Source: Streptomyces sp. CHD11 (GTDB lineage: Bacteria; Actinomycetota; Actinomycetes; Streptomycetales; Streptomycetaceae). Taken from it: a stretch of 64,000 bases of DNA. The stretch covers positions 62,001 through 126,000 of the forward strand of contig NZ_JABTTS010000008.1 of NCBI RefSeq assembly GCF_018638295.1. The letters run 5' to 3'. The notes beneath the pieces are model-generated. The model searched no databases and was not told the DNA's origin. It saw only the letters and a program-made list of their open reading frames with translations. The position numbers were made by a program, and so were the translations under genes. Of this stretch, positions 35,145-43,591 are shown piece by piece. The stretch's first letter is position 1; every line of letters starts with the position of its first letter.

Positions 35145-36621
35145 CGGTCAGCGCCCGCTTCATGATCTTGCCCATGTCGTTGCGGGGCAGGGCGTCGAGA
35201 TGGTGGACGGTGCGCGGCCGTTTGTGCGGGGCGAGCCGCCCGGCGACATGCGCGGCCAACTCCTCCAGGCCGGGCGGCGACTGCGGATCCGCCGGCACCA
35301 CCCACGCCACGATCCGCTCACCCAGATCGGCGTCCGGTTCCCCGGTCACCGCGGCCTCCCGCACCCCCGGATGCTCCAGCAGCGCGTTCTCGATCTCCCC
35401 CGCGCCGATCTTGAAACCACCGCTCTTGATCAGATCGGTGGCCTTGCGGCCGACGATCCGGACAGCGCCGTCGCCGTCGCGTACCGCCATGTCCCCGGTG
35501 CGGAACCAGCCGTCGGCGGTGAAGGCGGCGGCCGTGGCGTCCGGCAGGTTCAGGTAACCGGTGAACAGGTTCGGCCCGCGCACCTGGATCTCGCCGACCG
35601 TCTCACCGTCGTACGCCGCCACCGGTGACCCGTCCTCCTCCACCAGCCTCAGCTCCACGCCCGGCAGTGGCCCGCCCACCGTGCCGGCGCGGGCCTCGCC
35701 GTCCGAGCGGACGCCGGGCCGGGGATCCGGGGGTGTCCACCGGGACGAGCACAGCATCAGCGTCTCCGTCATGCCGTACCGCTCGATGACCCGCCGTCCG
35801 GTCGCCGCCGCGATCCGCTCGTGGTCGTGCGCGGGCAGCGCCGCGGACCCCGACACCAGCAGCCGTGCCCCGGCCAGCGCCTTGGCCAGTGCCGGCTCGG
35901 CGGGCAGCGCCTCCGCGATCCGGTGGTACATCGTCGGCACGCCGAACAGCATCGTCGCGCCGTCGTTCAGTTCGCGCGCCACGCCCCCGGTGGTGAAGGC
36001 GCCGAGGTGGCGCACGGAGCCGCCGCGGCGCAGCGGGCCGAGCGTGCCGAGGACCAGGCCGTGCACATGGAAGAGCGGGAGCCCGTGCACCAGGACGTCG
36101 TCACCGGTCCACCGCCAGGCGTCGGTGAGGGCGTCCAGCGTCGCGGCGATCGCGCGGCGGGGGAGGACGGCGCCCTTGGGCGGGCCGGTGGTGCCGGAGG
36201 TGTAGACGATCAGGGCGGGGTCCTCCTCGCCACGGGCGCGGTCGTCGGGAAGCGGGGCCCTCGCCGCCGGGTCCACGTGGACGCGGGGCAGACCGGCCAG
36301 GGGGCCGGGAAGCCGTGCGCCGGGCGCGGCGAGCACCAGGTCGGGGGCGCTGTCGGTCAGGATGTGGCCGAGTTCCTTCTCGCCCGACTTCGGGTTGAGC
36401 GGCACGACGGCCGGACCGGCGAGCAGCGCGCCCGTGACCGCGACCGCGGTCTCCAGGGACGGCGTGGCCCACACCGCGACCCGGCGAACCCGGGTCAGGC
36501 CCCCGGCCACCGCGCCGGCCGCTCCGGCGAGTTCCCCGTACGTCAGCGAGCGCTCGCCGAAGCGCAGGGCGGGGCGGTCGGCGGCCGGGCCGCCGGTCAG
36601 GGCGGGAAAGAGAGAGGACAC
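35137..36621 (-). CDS. matB: Malonyl-CoA synthetase (AMP-forming)
   Basis: This 494-residue acyl-adenylate-forming enzyme would activate malonate (and often methylmalonate) with ATP and CoA. It has the A3 motif VYTSGTTGPPKGAVLP, the ERYGMTE motif that builds the ATP pocket, WFRTGDMA, VGRKATDLIKSGGFKIGAGE, and the catalytic C-terminal lysine in NDMGKIMKRAL. GTG at 36621 is taken as the start, with AAGGAG 8 nt upstream. The open frame continues upstream only because the 8-bp repeat contains no stop. The gene leads a two-gene operon with the carboxyltransferase. The name follows sequence features and the S. coelicolor neighbourhood as I recall it. Confidence 0.9.
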   Translation of the reverse strand: MSSLFPALTGGPAADRPALRFGERSLTYGELAGAAGAVAGGLTRVRRVAVWATPSLETAVAVTGALLAGPAVVPLNPKSGEKELGHILTDSAPDLVLAAPGARLPGPLAGLPRVHVDPAARAPLPDDRARGEEDPALIVYTSGTTGPPKGAVLPRRAIAATLDALTDAWRWTGDDVLVHGLPLFHVHGLVLGTLGPLRRGGSVRHLGAFTTGGVARELNDGATMLFGVPTMYHRIAEALPAEPALAKALAGARLLVSGSAALPAHDHERIAAATGRRVIERYGMTETLMLCSSRWTPPDPRPGVRSDGEARAGTVGGPLPGVELRLVEEDGSPVAAYDGETVGEIQVRGPNLFTGYLNLPDATAAAFTADGWFRTGDMAVRDGDGAVRIVGRKATDLIKSGGFKIGAGEIENALLEHPGVREAAVTGEPDADLGERIVAWVVPADPQSPPGLEELAAHVAGRLAPHKRPRTVHHLDALPRNDMGKIMKRALTGG

Positions 36622-36666
36622 GCGTCGTACTCCTTGACTCGCTGGTGCTCGGGCGGTCGGTACTGG

Positions 36667-36744
36667 GCGTACAGGCGTACAGGCGTACAGGCGTACAGGC
36701 GTACAGGCGTACAGGCGTACAGGCGTACAGGCGTACAGGCGTAC
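36667..36744. repeat. 8-bp tandem repeat GCGTACAG, 9 full copies plus 6 nt
   Basis: Perfect copies of GCGTACAG run from 36667 to 36738, followed by GCGTAC. The array lies 46-123 nt upstream of the matB start codon, so in its promoter or leader region. Perfect units suggest recent expansion or active slippage. Copy number may vary between strains. Confidence 0.97.
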
Positions 36745-36841
36745 CGGTCCGGTGCGGGCCGGTGCCCGGTCCGTCCAGGGTGACCTACCCCGATGCGGGG
36801 CGCGTCGCGCAGCCCGGCGCTCGCGGGGCGCCGGACCGCGT

Positions 36842-36873
36842 ACCACCCCGCCGGCACGGTCCGGCGGGGTGGT
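36842..36873 (-). terminator. Hairpin terminator after the MerR-PP2C remnant
   Basis: A perfect 13-bp stem ACCACCCCGCCGG/CCGGCGGGGTGGT with a 6-nt loop lies 17 nt past the stop codon of the minus-strand gene ending at 36891. There is no T run, as usual in this genome type. Confidence 0.75.
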
Positions 36874-36890
36874 GAGGTGTGGCGGTGGCG

Positions 36891-37229
36891 TCAGGCCGGG
36901 ATCCGCTGTACGTCCGCCACCACGCAGCTCACGTTGTCCGGGCCGCCCGAGTCGTTCGCCGCGGTGATCAGGGTGTGGACCGCCTCGTCCGGGGTCGGGG
37001 CGGTGCTCAGCAGCTCCCTGATCGTGTCGTCGGTGACGACGGCCGGGAGGCCGTCGGAACAGAGGAGGTACCGGTCGCCCGGCCGGGCTTCGAGCTGCTC
37101 CGCCGCGTAGTAGCGGTACCCGGTGTGCGGGTCCACCCGGGCGGGGCGCAGCAGCTCCAGCTCGTCGTACAGACGCAGTGCCTTCGGGGACAGCCGGCAT
37201 GCCCTCGCGAAGGCGCCGATCGTCAACAT
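36891..37229 (-). pseudogene. Truncated MerR-PP2C fusion (internal deletion)
   Basis: This 112-residue product joins a MerR-family DNA-binding start ([33 protein letters not shown]) directly to the last part of a PP2C phosphatase ([15 protein letters not shown], then [12 protein letters not shown]). The N-terminal PP2C motifs that bind metal (RxxNED, DGMGG) and the MerR dimerisation helix are missing. Streptomyces does encode MerR-PP2C fusions of normal length, so an in-frame internal deletion of such a gene is the simplest reading. ATG at 37229 was chosen because AAGGA is 8 nt upstream and the MerR domain starts there. It may still make a small DNA-binding protein. Confidence 0.7.
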
Positions 37230-37456
37230 GTCCATCGTCCTTCCCCCTCTCGCACCGCGTTTCCGCGTTCCGGCATCGATGCTGGGGCTTCCCCGAAGGT
37301 GAAGGTCAAGCCCGGTCGTCCGCGGTGCGGCGGGAGGAGGATACGGAACGTGGCGCCTCGACGACATCGCGGGTCAGCGCGGTGTCGGCTACAGATCCCG
37401 GAGGGCAGGCGTTAGCCTGCTCGTCGATCATCTGTTCGCATAAGGAGTGAGGCGCT

Positions 37457-38329
37457 GTGCCCCGTATCGCGCTGGTGACCTGCGCACCCGGCCCCGACAT
37501 CGCCGAGGACCGGGATCTTCCGGAGCTGGTCCGCGCGTTGCGGGAGGCCGGGGCCGAGGCGTCCGCCGAGGTGTGGGACGACGGCGGGGTGGACTGGGCG
37601 GGCTTCGACCTCGTGGTGATCCGCTCGGCCTGGGACTACAGCTGGCGGGCGGCGGAGTTCACCGCCTGGGCCGAGCGGTGCGCCGCGGTGACCCGGCTGG
37701 CCAATCCGGCGGAGGTGGTGCGGTGGAACACCGACAAGCGGTACCTCGGGGATCTCGCCGCCGCCGGGGTGCCGGTGGTGGACACCCGGTACCTCGCCCC
37801 CGGGGACGCCCCCGACCTTCCCGGCGACCACGAGTACGTCGTCAAGCCCACCTCCGGTGCCGGCGCCCGGCTCGCCGCCCGCTACGCCCCCGACGAGCGC
37901 GACATGGCCGTGCGGCACCTTCGGCACCTGCACGCCGAGGGGTTCACCGCGATGGTGCAGCCCTACGTGCGCGGTATCGACACCGCCGGCGAGCGGGCGC
38001 TGCAGTTCTTCGGCGGGAGTCTCCTGCACGCCAGTCGCAAGGGGCCCGTACTTGCCCCCGGTACCCCTTACGACCAGCGCAAGGTCGCCCATCCGGGGCT
38101 GACCGACTGGACCCCGGCCCTCGTCGAGGCCGCCGTCGCCCGCAAGGCGCTGGCCTCGGTGCCGGGCCGGCCCGAACTGCTGTACGCGCGGGTCGACCTG
38201 GTGGACGGGGAGGACGGTCTGCCCCGCGTGATGGAGCTGGAACTGGTCGAACCGAACCTGTTCCTGTGGCTGCACCCGGAGTCGGTGCCGCGCGTGGTCG
38301 GGGAGATCCTCAAGGCCACGGGTCGCTGA
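37457..38329 (+). CDS. ATP-grasp enzyme of unknown substrate
   Basis: This 290-residue ATP-grasp protein begins with a preATP-grasp domain (PRIALVTCAPGPDIAEDRDL, DLVVIRSAWDYSW) and has ATP-binding segments HEYVVKPTSGAGARLAARYA and MVQPYVRGID. The metal-binding end is YARVDLVDGEDGLPRVMELE, then LVEPNLFLW. Such enzymes ligate a carboxylate to an amine or thiol. The GTG start at 37457 has AAGGAG 10 nt upstream. It is alone on its strand and its 3' end overlaps by 20 bp with a convergent hypothetical gene. The substrate is unknown. Confidence 0.85.
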   Translation: MPRIALVTCAPGPDIAEDRDLPELVRALREAGAEASAEVWDDGGVDWAGFDLVVIRSAWDYSWRAAEFTAWAERCAAVTRLANPAEVVRWNTDKRYLGDLAAAGVPVVDTRYLAPGDAPDLPGDHEYVVKPTSGAGARLAARYAPDERDMAVRHLRHLHAEGFTAMVQPYVRGIDTAGERALQFFGGSLLHASRKGPVLAPGTPYDQRKVAHPGLTDWTPALVEAAVARKALASVPGRPELLYARVDLVDGEDGLPRVMELELVEPNLFLWLHPESVPRVVGEILKATGR

Positions 38330-38921
38330 CCGCCGTACGCTGCAGCAGCCCCCAGGTGAACTCGGCGACCACCTCGCGCGGGACACCGCTCGCGTCCGGC
38401 GCCGTGAAGACGAGCCCCCACCGGGTCGGGGCGGTGCCCTCCAGGGGGCGGGCGGGCGCGAAGGCGCGGGCGGCCTCGTCCACCGTGCAGGACCAGGGCG
38501 TGAGGTCCTCCACCGTGCGCAGGGGCGGCGCTTCGGCCTCCGGCGCGCGGACGAGCCACTCGTTCCACACCGCGCCGCCGCCCGCCGGGGTCAGCACCTC
38601 GAAGCGCAGGGAGGGCCAGAGCGGGAGCGGCCACCGCCACGCCTCGCAGTCCAGGTCGCCGATCCTGCGCGGGGTGCGGGACTCCGGCTCACCCAGCACC
38701 GACCGGTACCGGGAGAGGGCCGGGCGGGAGCGCGGTGAGCGGATCATGGCCTGCCAGCGCTTGTTCGCCTCGCGCATGTCCGCGAGGGAGGCGCCCAGCC
38801 GACGCCGGGCGTCCTCCACCGGGCCGGGGTTGTGATCGGCCATGCGGCGCAGCAGTACGAGCTGGAAGTCGGCCGGGGTGAACGGGCCGGCGGGGTTCTG
38901 TCCGGTGGGCACGGGCACCAT
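38310..38921 (-). CDS. Hypothetical protein
   Basis: This 203-residue soluble protein has no family I recognise. Features are an N-terminal helical region with many Arg (MREANKRWQAMIRSPRSRPA) and a Trp-rich central part (EAWRWPLPLWPSLRFEVL, WNEWLVRAPE). No signal peptide or membrane segment is visible. Its end overlaps the convergent ATP-grasp gene by 20 bp. Coding status is supported by codon-position GC bias typical of neighbours and by the absence of any better open frame. Confidence 0.65.
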   Translation of the reverse strand: MVPVPTGQNPAGPFTPADFQLVLLRRMADHNPGPVEDARRRLGASLADMREANKRWQAMIRSPRSRPALSRYRSVLGEPESRTPRRIGDLDCEAWRWPLPLWPSLRFEVLTPAGGGAVWNEWLVRAPEAEAPPLRTVEDLTPWSCTVDEAARAFAPARPLEGTAPTRWGLVFTAPDASGVPREVVAEFTWGLLQRTAVSDPWP

Positions 38922-39212
38922 CGTCGCCCACCGGGGGCGCCCGCCGTACCCGGAACGGGGTCACAGCAGGGCTCCGGCCGCACGTCCGCGCGAAGGCGAC
39001 GACACAGCGCCGGAGATGACCGGGCAGGGAGTTCACCGCGTCCGTGAGTACGGGAGGGGCCGGGAGCCGGCGGATTCCGCGGGCTCCGCGGGGCTGCCCC
39101 CATTGCCGGTCCGAGCGGCCTTTGGGTAGCCTGCGTTCGTCATACCGATCGCCTGTTGAAATCTCGAACGAGATGTTCCAGGTGCCTGAGACACATGGAG
39201 AGGGGGCCGGTC

Positions 39213-39986
39213 GTGGGACGCCTCGTACCAGCCGTGACCCGGGCTCTCGACATTCTCGAGCTCTTCCTCGACGGGGACGGGACGCTTTCCGCCCCGGACA
39301 TCGTGCGCAGACTCCAGCTGCCACGCACCACCGTCCACGAGCTGGTGACCACGCTCGCCGCCCGGAAGTACATCGTCCCGGTGGCCGGCCAGCCCGGACG
39401 CTACCGGCTCGGCGTACGCCCGTACCAGCTCGGCGCCCGCTACGCCGAACACCTCGACCTCGCCGCCGAGGGCCAGCAGGTCGCCCGCTCCGTCGCCGAG
39501 ACCTGCGACGAGACGGTGCACGTGGCGATCCTGGAGGACACCGACGTCATCTACATCGCCAAGGTCGACTCCACCCACGCGGTGCGCATGGTGTCGGCGG
39601 CCGGCCGCAGGCTGCCCGCCCACTGCACCTCCGTCGGCAAGATGCTGCTGGCCTCCCTTCCCGAACCGGAGCTCACCGCGCGCCTGCCCGACGACGCCGA
39701 GCTGACGGCGATGACCCCCAACAGCATCACCGACCCGGCCGCGCTGCGCGAGACCCTCGCCGGGATCCGTGACCGGGGCGTCGCCGTGGAGAGCCGCGAG
39801 TCCAACCCGGACGTCTCCTGCGTCGCCGCGCCGGTGCGCGACCGCACGGGACAGGTGGTCGCCGCGCTGTCGATCTCCGTACCGATGATCCGCTGGAGTG
39901 ACGAGCGGCTGGGCGAGCTGGAGCAGCTCGCCGTCAAGGGAGCCGCCGAACTGTCCGAGCGGCTGGGCCACAGGAGCATGGCATGA
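39213..39986 (+). CDS. IclR-family transcriptional regulator
   Basis: This 257-residue regulator has an N-terminal winged helix-turn-helix (AVTRALDILELFLDG, QLPRTTVHELVTTLAARKYI) and a C-terminal effector-binding domain (ETVHVAILEDTDVIYIAKVD, HCTSVGKMLLASLPE, VSCVAAPVRDRTGQVVAALS). It probably controls the downstream SMP-30 gene, to which it is coupled by ATGA. GTG at 39213 follows GGAGAGGGGG at a workable distance; ATG at 39195 is an alternative giving six more residues. The ligand is unknown, probably a sugar acid or lactone in view of the neighbour. Confidence 0.87.
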   Translation: MGRLVPAVTRALDILELFLDGDGTLSAPDIVRRLQLPRTTVHELVTTLAARKYIVPVAGQPGRYRLGVRPYQLGARYAEHLDLAAEGQQVARSVAETCDETVHVAILEDTDVIYIAKVDSTHAVRMVSAAGRRLPAHCTSVGKMLLASLPEPELTARLPDDAELTAMTPNSITDPAALRETLAGIRDRGVAVESRESNPDVSCVAAPVRDRTGQVVAALSISVPMIRWSDERLGELEQLAVKGAAELSERLGHRSMA

Positions 39987-40837
39987 CGAGCACATTCGAC
40001 GTGGCGGTCCGCGCGGAGGCAGCCCTCGGAGAGGGGCCCACCTGGGACCCGGCCACCGGGCGCCTGCTGTGGATCGACATCCTCGGCTCCCGCGTCCACA
40101 CCTACGACCCCGCCACCGGGCGGCGCGGCGTCCGCCGCACCGACCAGCACGTGGGCGCCGTCAAGCCCCGCGCGGGCGGCGGCCTCGTCCTCAACCTGCG
40201 GGACGGGATCGGCCTGATCGACCCCGACGACACCTTCCGCTGGCTGCACCGCGAGCCCGTCCCCGGCCGCCGCGGCAACGACGCCGCCGTCGCCCCCGAC
40301 GGCAGTCTCCTCGCCGGCACGATGCGCTACGACGAGGCCCCGTGCGGCGGCACGCTGTCCCGGGTCGGCGGCGACGGCACGGTGAAGCTCCTGCTCGACG
40401 ACGTGACGGTGAGCAACGGCACGGGGTGGAGCCCCGACGGACGGCTGATGTACTACATCGACACACCGACGCGGCGACTGGACGTCTTCGACGTGGGGGA
40501 GGCGGACGGCCGCATCAGCAACCGCCGCTCGGTCGCGGCCCTCGAGGACGGCGCGGGCTTTCCCGACGGGCTGTGCGTGGACGCCGACGGCTGCGTCTGG
40601 GTGGCGCTGTGGGACGGCGGCGCGGTCCGCCGGTACACGCCCGAGGGGAAGCTGGACCGGGAGATCCGGCTGCCTGTTCCCCGGGTCACGGCCTGCGCGT
40701 TCGGCGGCCCGTCGCTGACCGACCTCTACATCACCACGGCCCGCGTGGGCCTGACGTCCCCGCACCCCCTGGCGGGTGCTCTCCTGGTGGTCCCGGACGC
40801 GGGCCAGGGCGTCGCCCAGCCCCCGTTCGCCGGCTGA
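39983..40837 (+). CDS. SMP-30/gluconolactonase-family sugar lactonase
   Basis: This 284-residue six-bladed beta-propeller carries the family metal site: E17 in ALGEGPTWDP, N in GNDAAVAPDG, N in SNGTGWSPDGRLMYYID, and D in FPDGLCVDADGCVWVAL. Such enzymes open sugar lactones in oxidative sugar pathways. It overlaps the IclR gene by 4 nt (ATGA), so the pair forms a small catabolic operon. Transport or later catabolic genes are not adjacent. A twin hairpin follows. Confidence 0.88.
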   Translation: MTSTFDVAVRAEAALGEGPTWDPATGRLLWIDILGSRVHTYDPATGRRGVRRTDQHVGAVKPRAGGGLVLNLRDGIGLIDPDDTFRWLHREPVPGRRGNDAAVAPDGSLLAGTMRYDEAPCGGTLSRVGGDGTVKLLLDDVTVSNGTGWSPDGRLMYYIDTPTRRLDVFDVGEADGRISNRRSVAALEDGAGFPDGLCVDADGCVWVALWDGGAVRRYTPEGKLDREIRLPVPRVTACAFGGPSLTDLYITTARVGLTSPHPLAGALLVVPDAGQGVAQPPFAG

Positions 40838-40852
40838 AGCGGTATCCCGCGG

Positions 40853-40929
40853 TCCTCGAACGCCGGAAGGGCTGAATTCAGGCCCCTCCGGCGTTCGAGG
40901 AGCCGGGGGTCCGGGGGCAGCGCCCCCGG
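40853..40929. terminator. Twin hairpins between convergent genes
   Basis: The first is a perfect 15-bp inverted repeat TCCTCGAACGCCGGA/TCCGGCGTTCGAGGA (40853-40867 and 40887-40901) with a 19-nt loop. The second is a perfect 8-bp stem CCGGGGGC/GCCCCCGG with a 3-nt loop (40911-40929). They lie between the SMP-30 gene and the opposing flavoprotein gene and likely serve as a bidirectional terminator. Similar CCGGGGGC motifs recur elsewhere in intergenic DNA of this window (for example 9815-9840). Confidence 0.8.
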
Positions 40930-40967
40930 GGACAGGACAGGGAAGGGGCGGAGGGGGCGGAGGAACC

Positions 40968-42371
40968 TCACACCCCCGTACGGTCCAGCGCCCGCAGCAC
41001 CCCCCGCTCGCCCTCCGTCATCGGCGCCCCCGCCAGCGGAGGCAACGCGGACCCCGCGACAGCGGCCAGCACCGCCCCCGGCCGGAACATCCGCGCCGGC
41101 GGCGCACTCAGACTCGTGACGTCCCAGATCGCCGACGCCGCCGCATACGACCCCGTGGCCGCCCGCATCATCCGCCGGGTGTACGCCGTCAGCACCCGGT
41201 CGCCCGCGGTCGGCCGGCCGCCCCGCACCTCCGGATACAGCACATCCTGACTGACCGCCATCGACCACGCCGCGTCCGCCGACCGCGCCGCCCCCCGCAC
41301 CACCCGCCGCGCCAGGCCGGGCGCACCCAGCCCTCCGCCGTGGCCCAGCTCACGGCTGAGCACCCGCGCCCCGAACGCCGCCACCGACATCCCGTGCCCG
41401 TACGCCGGATTGAACGTGGCCAGCGCGTCCCCGAGCACCACGAACCGCTCCGGCCAGCGCGGCAGCTCCTCCAGATACCGCCGTACGTTGCTGGTCGACC
41501 GGCTCAGATGCACATCGGTGAGCGGCTCCGCCCCGGAGATCAGCCGGCCCACGATCGGGTCGGGCAGCGCGAGCGCGTACCGCAGGAACCCCTCCGGGTC
41601 GGCCGGCGGCTCACCTCCGCGGGAACCGCCGCAGCTCACCAGCCAGCGGTTCCCCTCGATCGGCATGACCATCGCGCTGCGGGCCGGCCGCGACACATAT
41701 GGGTTGGACTGCACGATCGTCAGCGGAAAGCGCTCCGCCCCCTCCGGCACCCGGTACACCCGTGAGGCGTTCACCAGCCCGGAGTCCACGGCCCGCTCCC
41801 GCACCCCGGTCAGCCCGAGCCCGCCCAGCCAGCTGACCACGCGGGTCCCCCGGCCGCTCGCGTCCACGACCAGATCCGCATCGAGGTCCGTATCCCCGCC
41901 GGGCGCGGCGATCCGCACCCCGCGGACCCGCCCCGCGGAACCCGTCAGCCCGATCACCGCCGCCCTGCGGATCTCCACCGGCGCCTGCTGCCTGACCGTC
42001 TCCCGCACCACCCAGTCCAGCAGCGCGCGGCTGCACGTCAGCATGACCGGGCCCGCGCGCCGCCACCGCCGCAGCCAGCCCTCGGGGGTGAGCGCCAGCA
42101 TGCCCGAGCTGAGCGATATCTCGTGCGCGCCCGCGGTCAGCAGCCGGGCCCGCAGCCCCGCCTCCGGCAGCAGTTCCTCCATGGCGCTCATGCCGCCGGG
42201 CATCAGCAGATGGGCGTGCCTGCCCTGCGGCAGCCCCTTGCGGTGCTCGGGCCCGTCCGGCAGCTCGTCCCGGTCCAGCACGATCACCTCGTCCGCCCCC
42301 GCGGCGGACAGGGCGGCCGCGGCCAGCATGCCGGCCAGACCGGCACCGATGACGACAGCTCTACGCGACAT
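40968..42371 (-). CDS. FAD-dependent oxidoreductase (monooxygenase/reductase type)
   Basis: This 467-residue flavoprotein has an N-terminal Rossmann motif VVIGAGLAGMLAAAALSAAG, a LPQGRHAHLLMPGG segment, a central DLVVDASGRGTRVVSWL and the FVVLGDALATFNPAYGHGM motif that contacts FAD phosphate. This matches group A monooxygenases and geranylgeranyl-reductase-like enzymes. Substrate is unknown; the first residues lack a signal peptide. It is last in a minus-strand operon with three MAB_1171c-like membrane proteins, overlapping the last of them by 11 bp. That context, not sequence, suggests a role tied to membranes or a small lipophilic molecule. Confidence 0.85.
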   Translation of the reverse strand: MSRRAVVIGAGLAGMLAAAALSAAGADEVIVLDRDELPDGPEHRKGLPQGRHAHLLMPGGMSAMEELLPEAGLRARLLTAGAHEISLSSGMLALTPEGWLRRWRRAGPVMLTCSRALLDWVVRETVRQQAPVEIRRAAVIGLTGSAGRVRGVRIAAPGGDTDLDADLVVDASGRGTRVVSWLGGLGLTGVRERAVDSGLVNASRVYRVPEGAERFPLTIVQSNPYVSRPARSAMVMPIEGNRWLVSCGGSRGGEPPADPEGFLRYALALPDPIVGRLISGAEPLTDVHLSRSTSNVRRYLEELPRWPERFVVLGDALATFNPAYGHGMSVAAFGARVLSRELGHGGGLGAPGLARRVVRGAARSADAAWSMAVSQDVLYPEVRGGRPTAGDRVLTAYTRRMMRAATGSYAAASAIWDVTSLSAPPARMFRPGAVLAAVAGSALPPLAGAPMTEGERGVLRALDRTGV

Positions 42372-43560
42372 GGGGCTCCTCGGGTTCGGTCATGGATCCG
42401 GTGGATTCGGCAAGGGAGGGCGCCGCCGCGCCGCCGGGCGCGGCGGCCGGCCGGTGCAGCGCCTGGGCCAGTTCCACCAGCCCGCCGGTGCCGGAGACCT
42501 CGGTGGCGTGCAGCCGGTAGGTGCCGGCGGTCTGGGGCGGTTCCTCGCGGGCGGCGGCCCGCCGTGCCGCGTCGGCGAGCAGGGCCGCCTCCGCGGCGAG
42601 CCGGGCCTCGTGCGGGGAGCGGCCCGCGCGCAGGGCGTGGTCCCGGACCCGTTCGCGCACCCGGTGGTCGAAGTACGGTGCCAGGGCGAGCAGCGCGTCG
42701 TGGATCGACACCTCGCGCCACTGCAGGCGTGCCCGGGGCAGCCGCCACCAGCCGGCCGGCGGTTTGGGCGCGGTGGACGCCGACTTCACCAGGGACCACA
42801 GCGGGGCCAGCCGCCGGTGGTCGCCCAGCGCCCGCCACTGGGCGACCGTGGACGGCAGCAGGTAACCCGCCGAACACAGCAGCGCGGCCAGCGAGGCCAT
42901 CGGCGGGGCGAGGCTGGTGGAGAGGAAGTCGAGGTCGTGGCCCGTCCAACGCGCCACGACCGCTGTGTACTTGGTCGCCTGGAACCCCACCAGGTCCAGC
43001 AGGGCGCCGATGAGGATCAGCCGCAGCCCGGTGCGCAGCGGGCCCCCGACCTCGCGCCCCCACTTGACGCAGACGGCGCACATCACCAGCATCGCCACGC
43101 TGTGCCCGAGCAGGTAGAGCAGGATCATCTCCCGCATGAACGGCGTGTTGGCGTAGTAGGTGTCGAGGTCGGTGAGCCGCTCGGTGTCCGCGTCGGCGAG
43201 CAGGAAGAGGGCGACGATGGCGGCGACCAGCAGGGCGTAGGCGGTGATGACGCGCCAGACCCGGCGCCGCACCTGCTCCCGCGAACCACCCCGCCAGTTG
43301 ATCAGCAGCACCAGCACGGAGCAGCTGTACGAGGAGAGCATGCCGTAGGTCAGCGGGGCCCCGAAGTTGGGGATGCCGGTGAACTCGTTGACGGTGGACA
43401 GGGTGGCCGGGGCGGCGCACACGAAGACCAGCGCCCCGAGGACGATCGCCACGCAGGTGGAGACGGTCAGCGGGTTCCGCATGGCTCTGCGCGGCCGGCG
43501 GAACAGCAGCGCGGAGGTCATCGCGAAGACGAAGGCCGCCAGATAGACGACGAGGCTCAC
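42361..43560 (-). CDS. MAB_1171c-like membrane protein, third paralogue
   Basis: This 399-residue protein has seven or eight predicted membrane helices in its first 250 residues and a cytoplasmic helical tail. Shared family features are APATLSTVNEFTGIPNFGAP, the motif TDLDTYYANTPFMREMILLY, and a C-terminal pattern REVSIHDALLALAPYFDHRV. These also occur in the two other paralogues in this operon. The family has no established function. GTG at 43560 has GAGGAG 9 nt upstream. It follows the second paralogue after 31 nt and overlaps the flavoprotein gene by 11 bp. Confidence 0.83.
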   Translation of the reverse strand: MSLVVYLAAFVFAMTSALLFRRPRRAMRNPLTVSTCVAIVLGALVFVCAAPATLSTVNEFTGIPNFGAPLTYGMLSSYSCSVLVLLINWRGGSREQVRRRVWRVITAYALLVAAIVALFLLADADTERLTDLDTYYANTPFMREMILLYLLGHSVAMLVMCAVCVKWGREVGGPLRTGLRLILIGALLDLVGFQATKYTAVVARWTGHDLDFLSTSLAPPMASLAALLCSAGYLLPSTVAQWRALGDHRRLAPLWSLVKSASTAPKPPAGWWRLPRARLQWREVSIHDALLALAPYFDHRVRERVRDHALRAGRSPHEARLAAEAALLADAARRAAAREEPPQTAGTYRLHATEVSGTGGLVELAQALHRPAAAPGGAAAPSLAESTGSMTEPEEPHVA

Positions 43561-43591
43561 GTCGGCCGACTCCTCTCGTAGCAGCCCTGGT

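Noticed and set aside
36667..36744. Tandem repeat considered as a CRISPR array
   Set aside because: Units are 8 bp with no spacers and no cas genes are nearby.
36622..37200. N-terminal extension of matB through the 8-bp repeat
   Set aside because: The frame is open only because GCGTACAG units hold no stop; a good ribosome site and the family start place the beginning at 36621.
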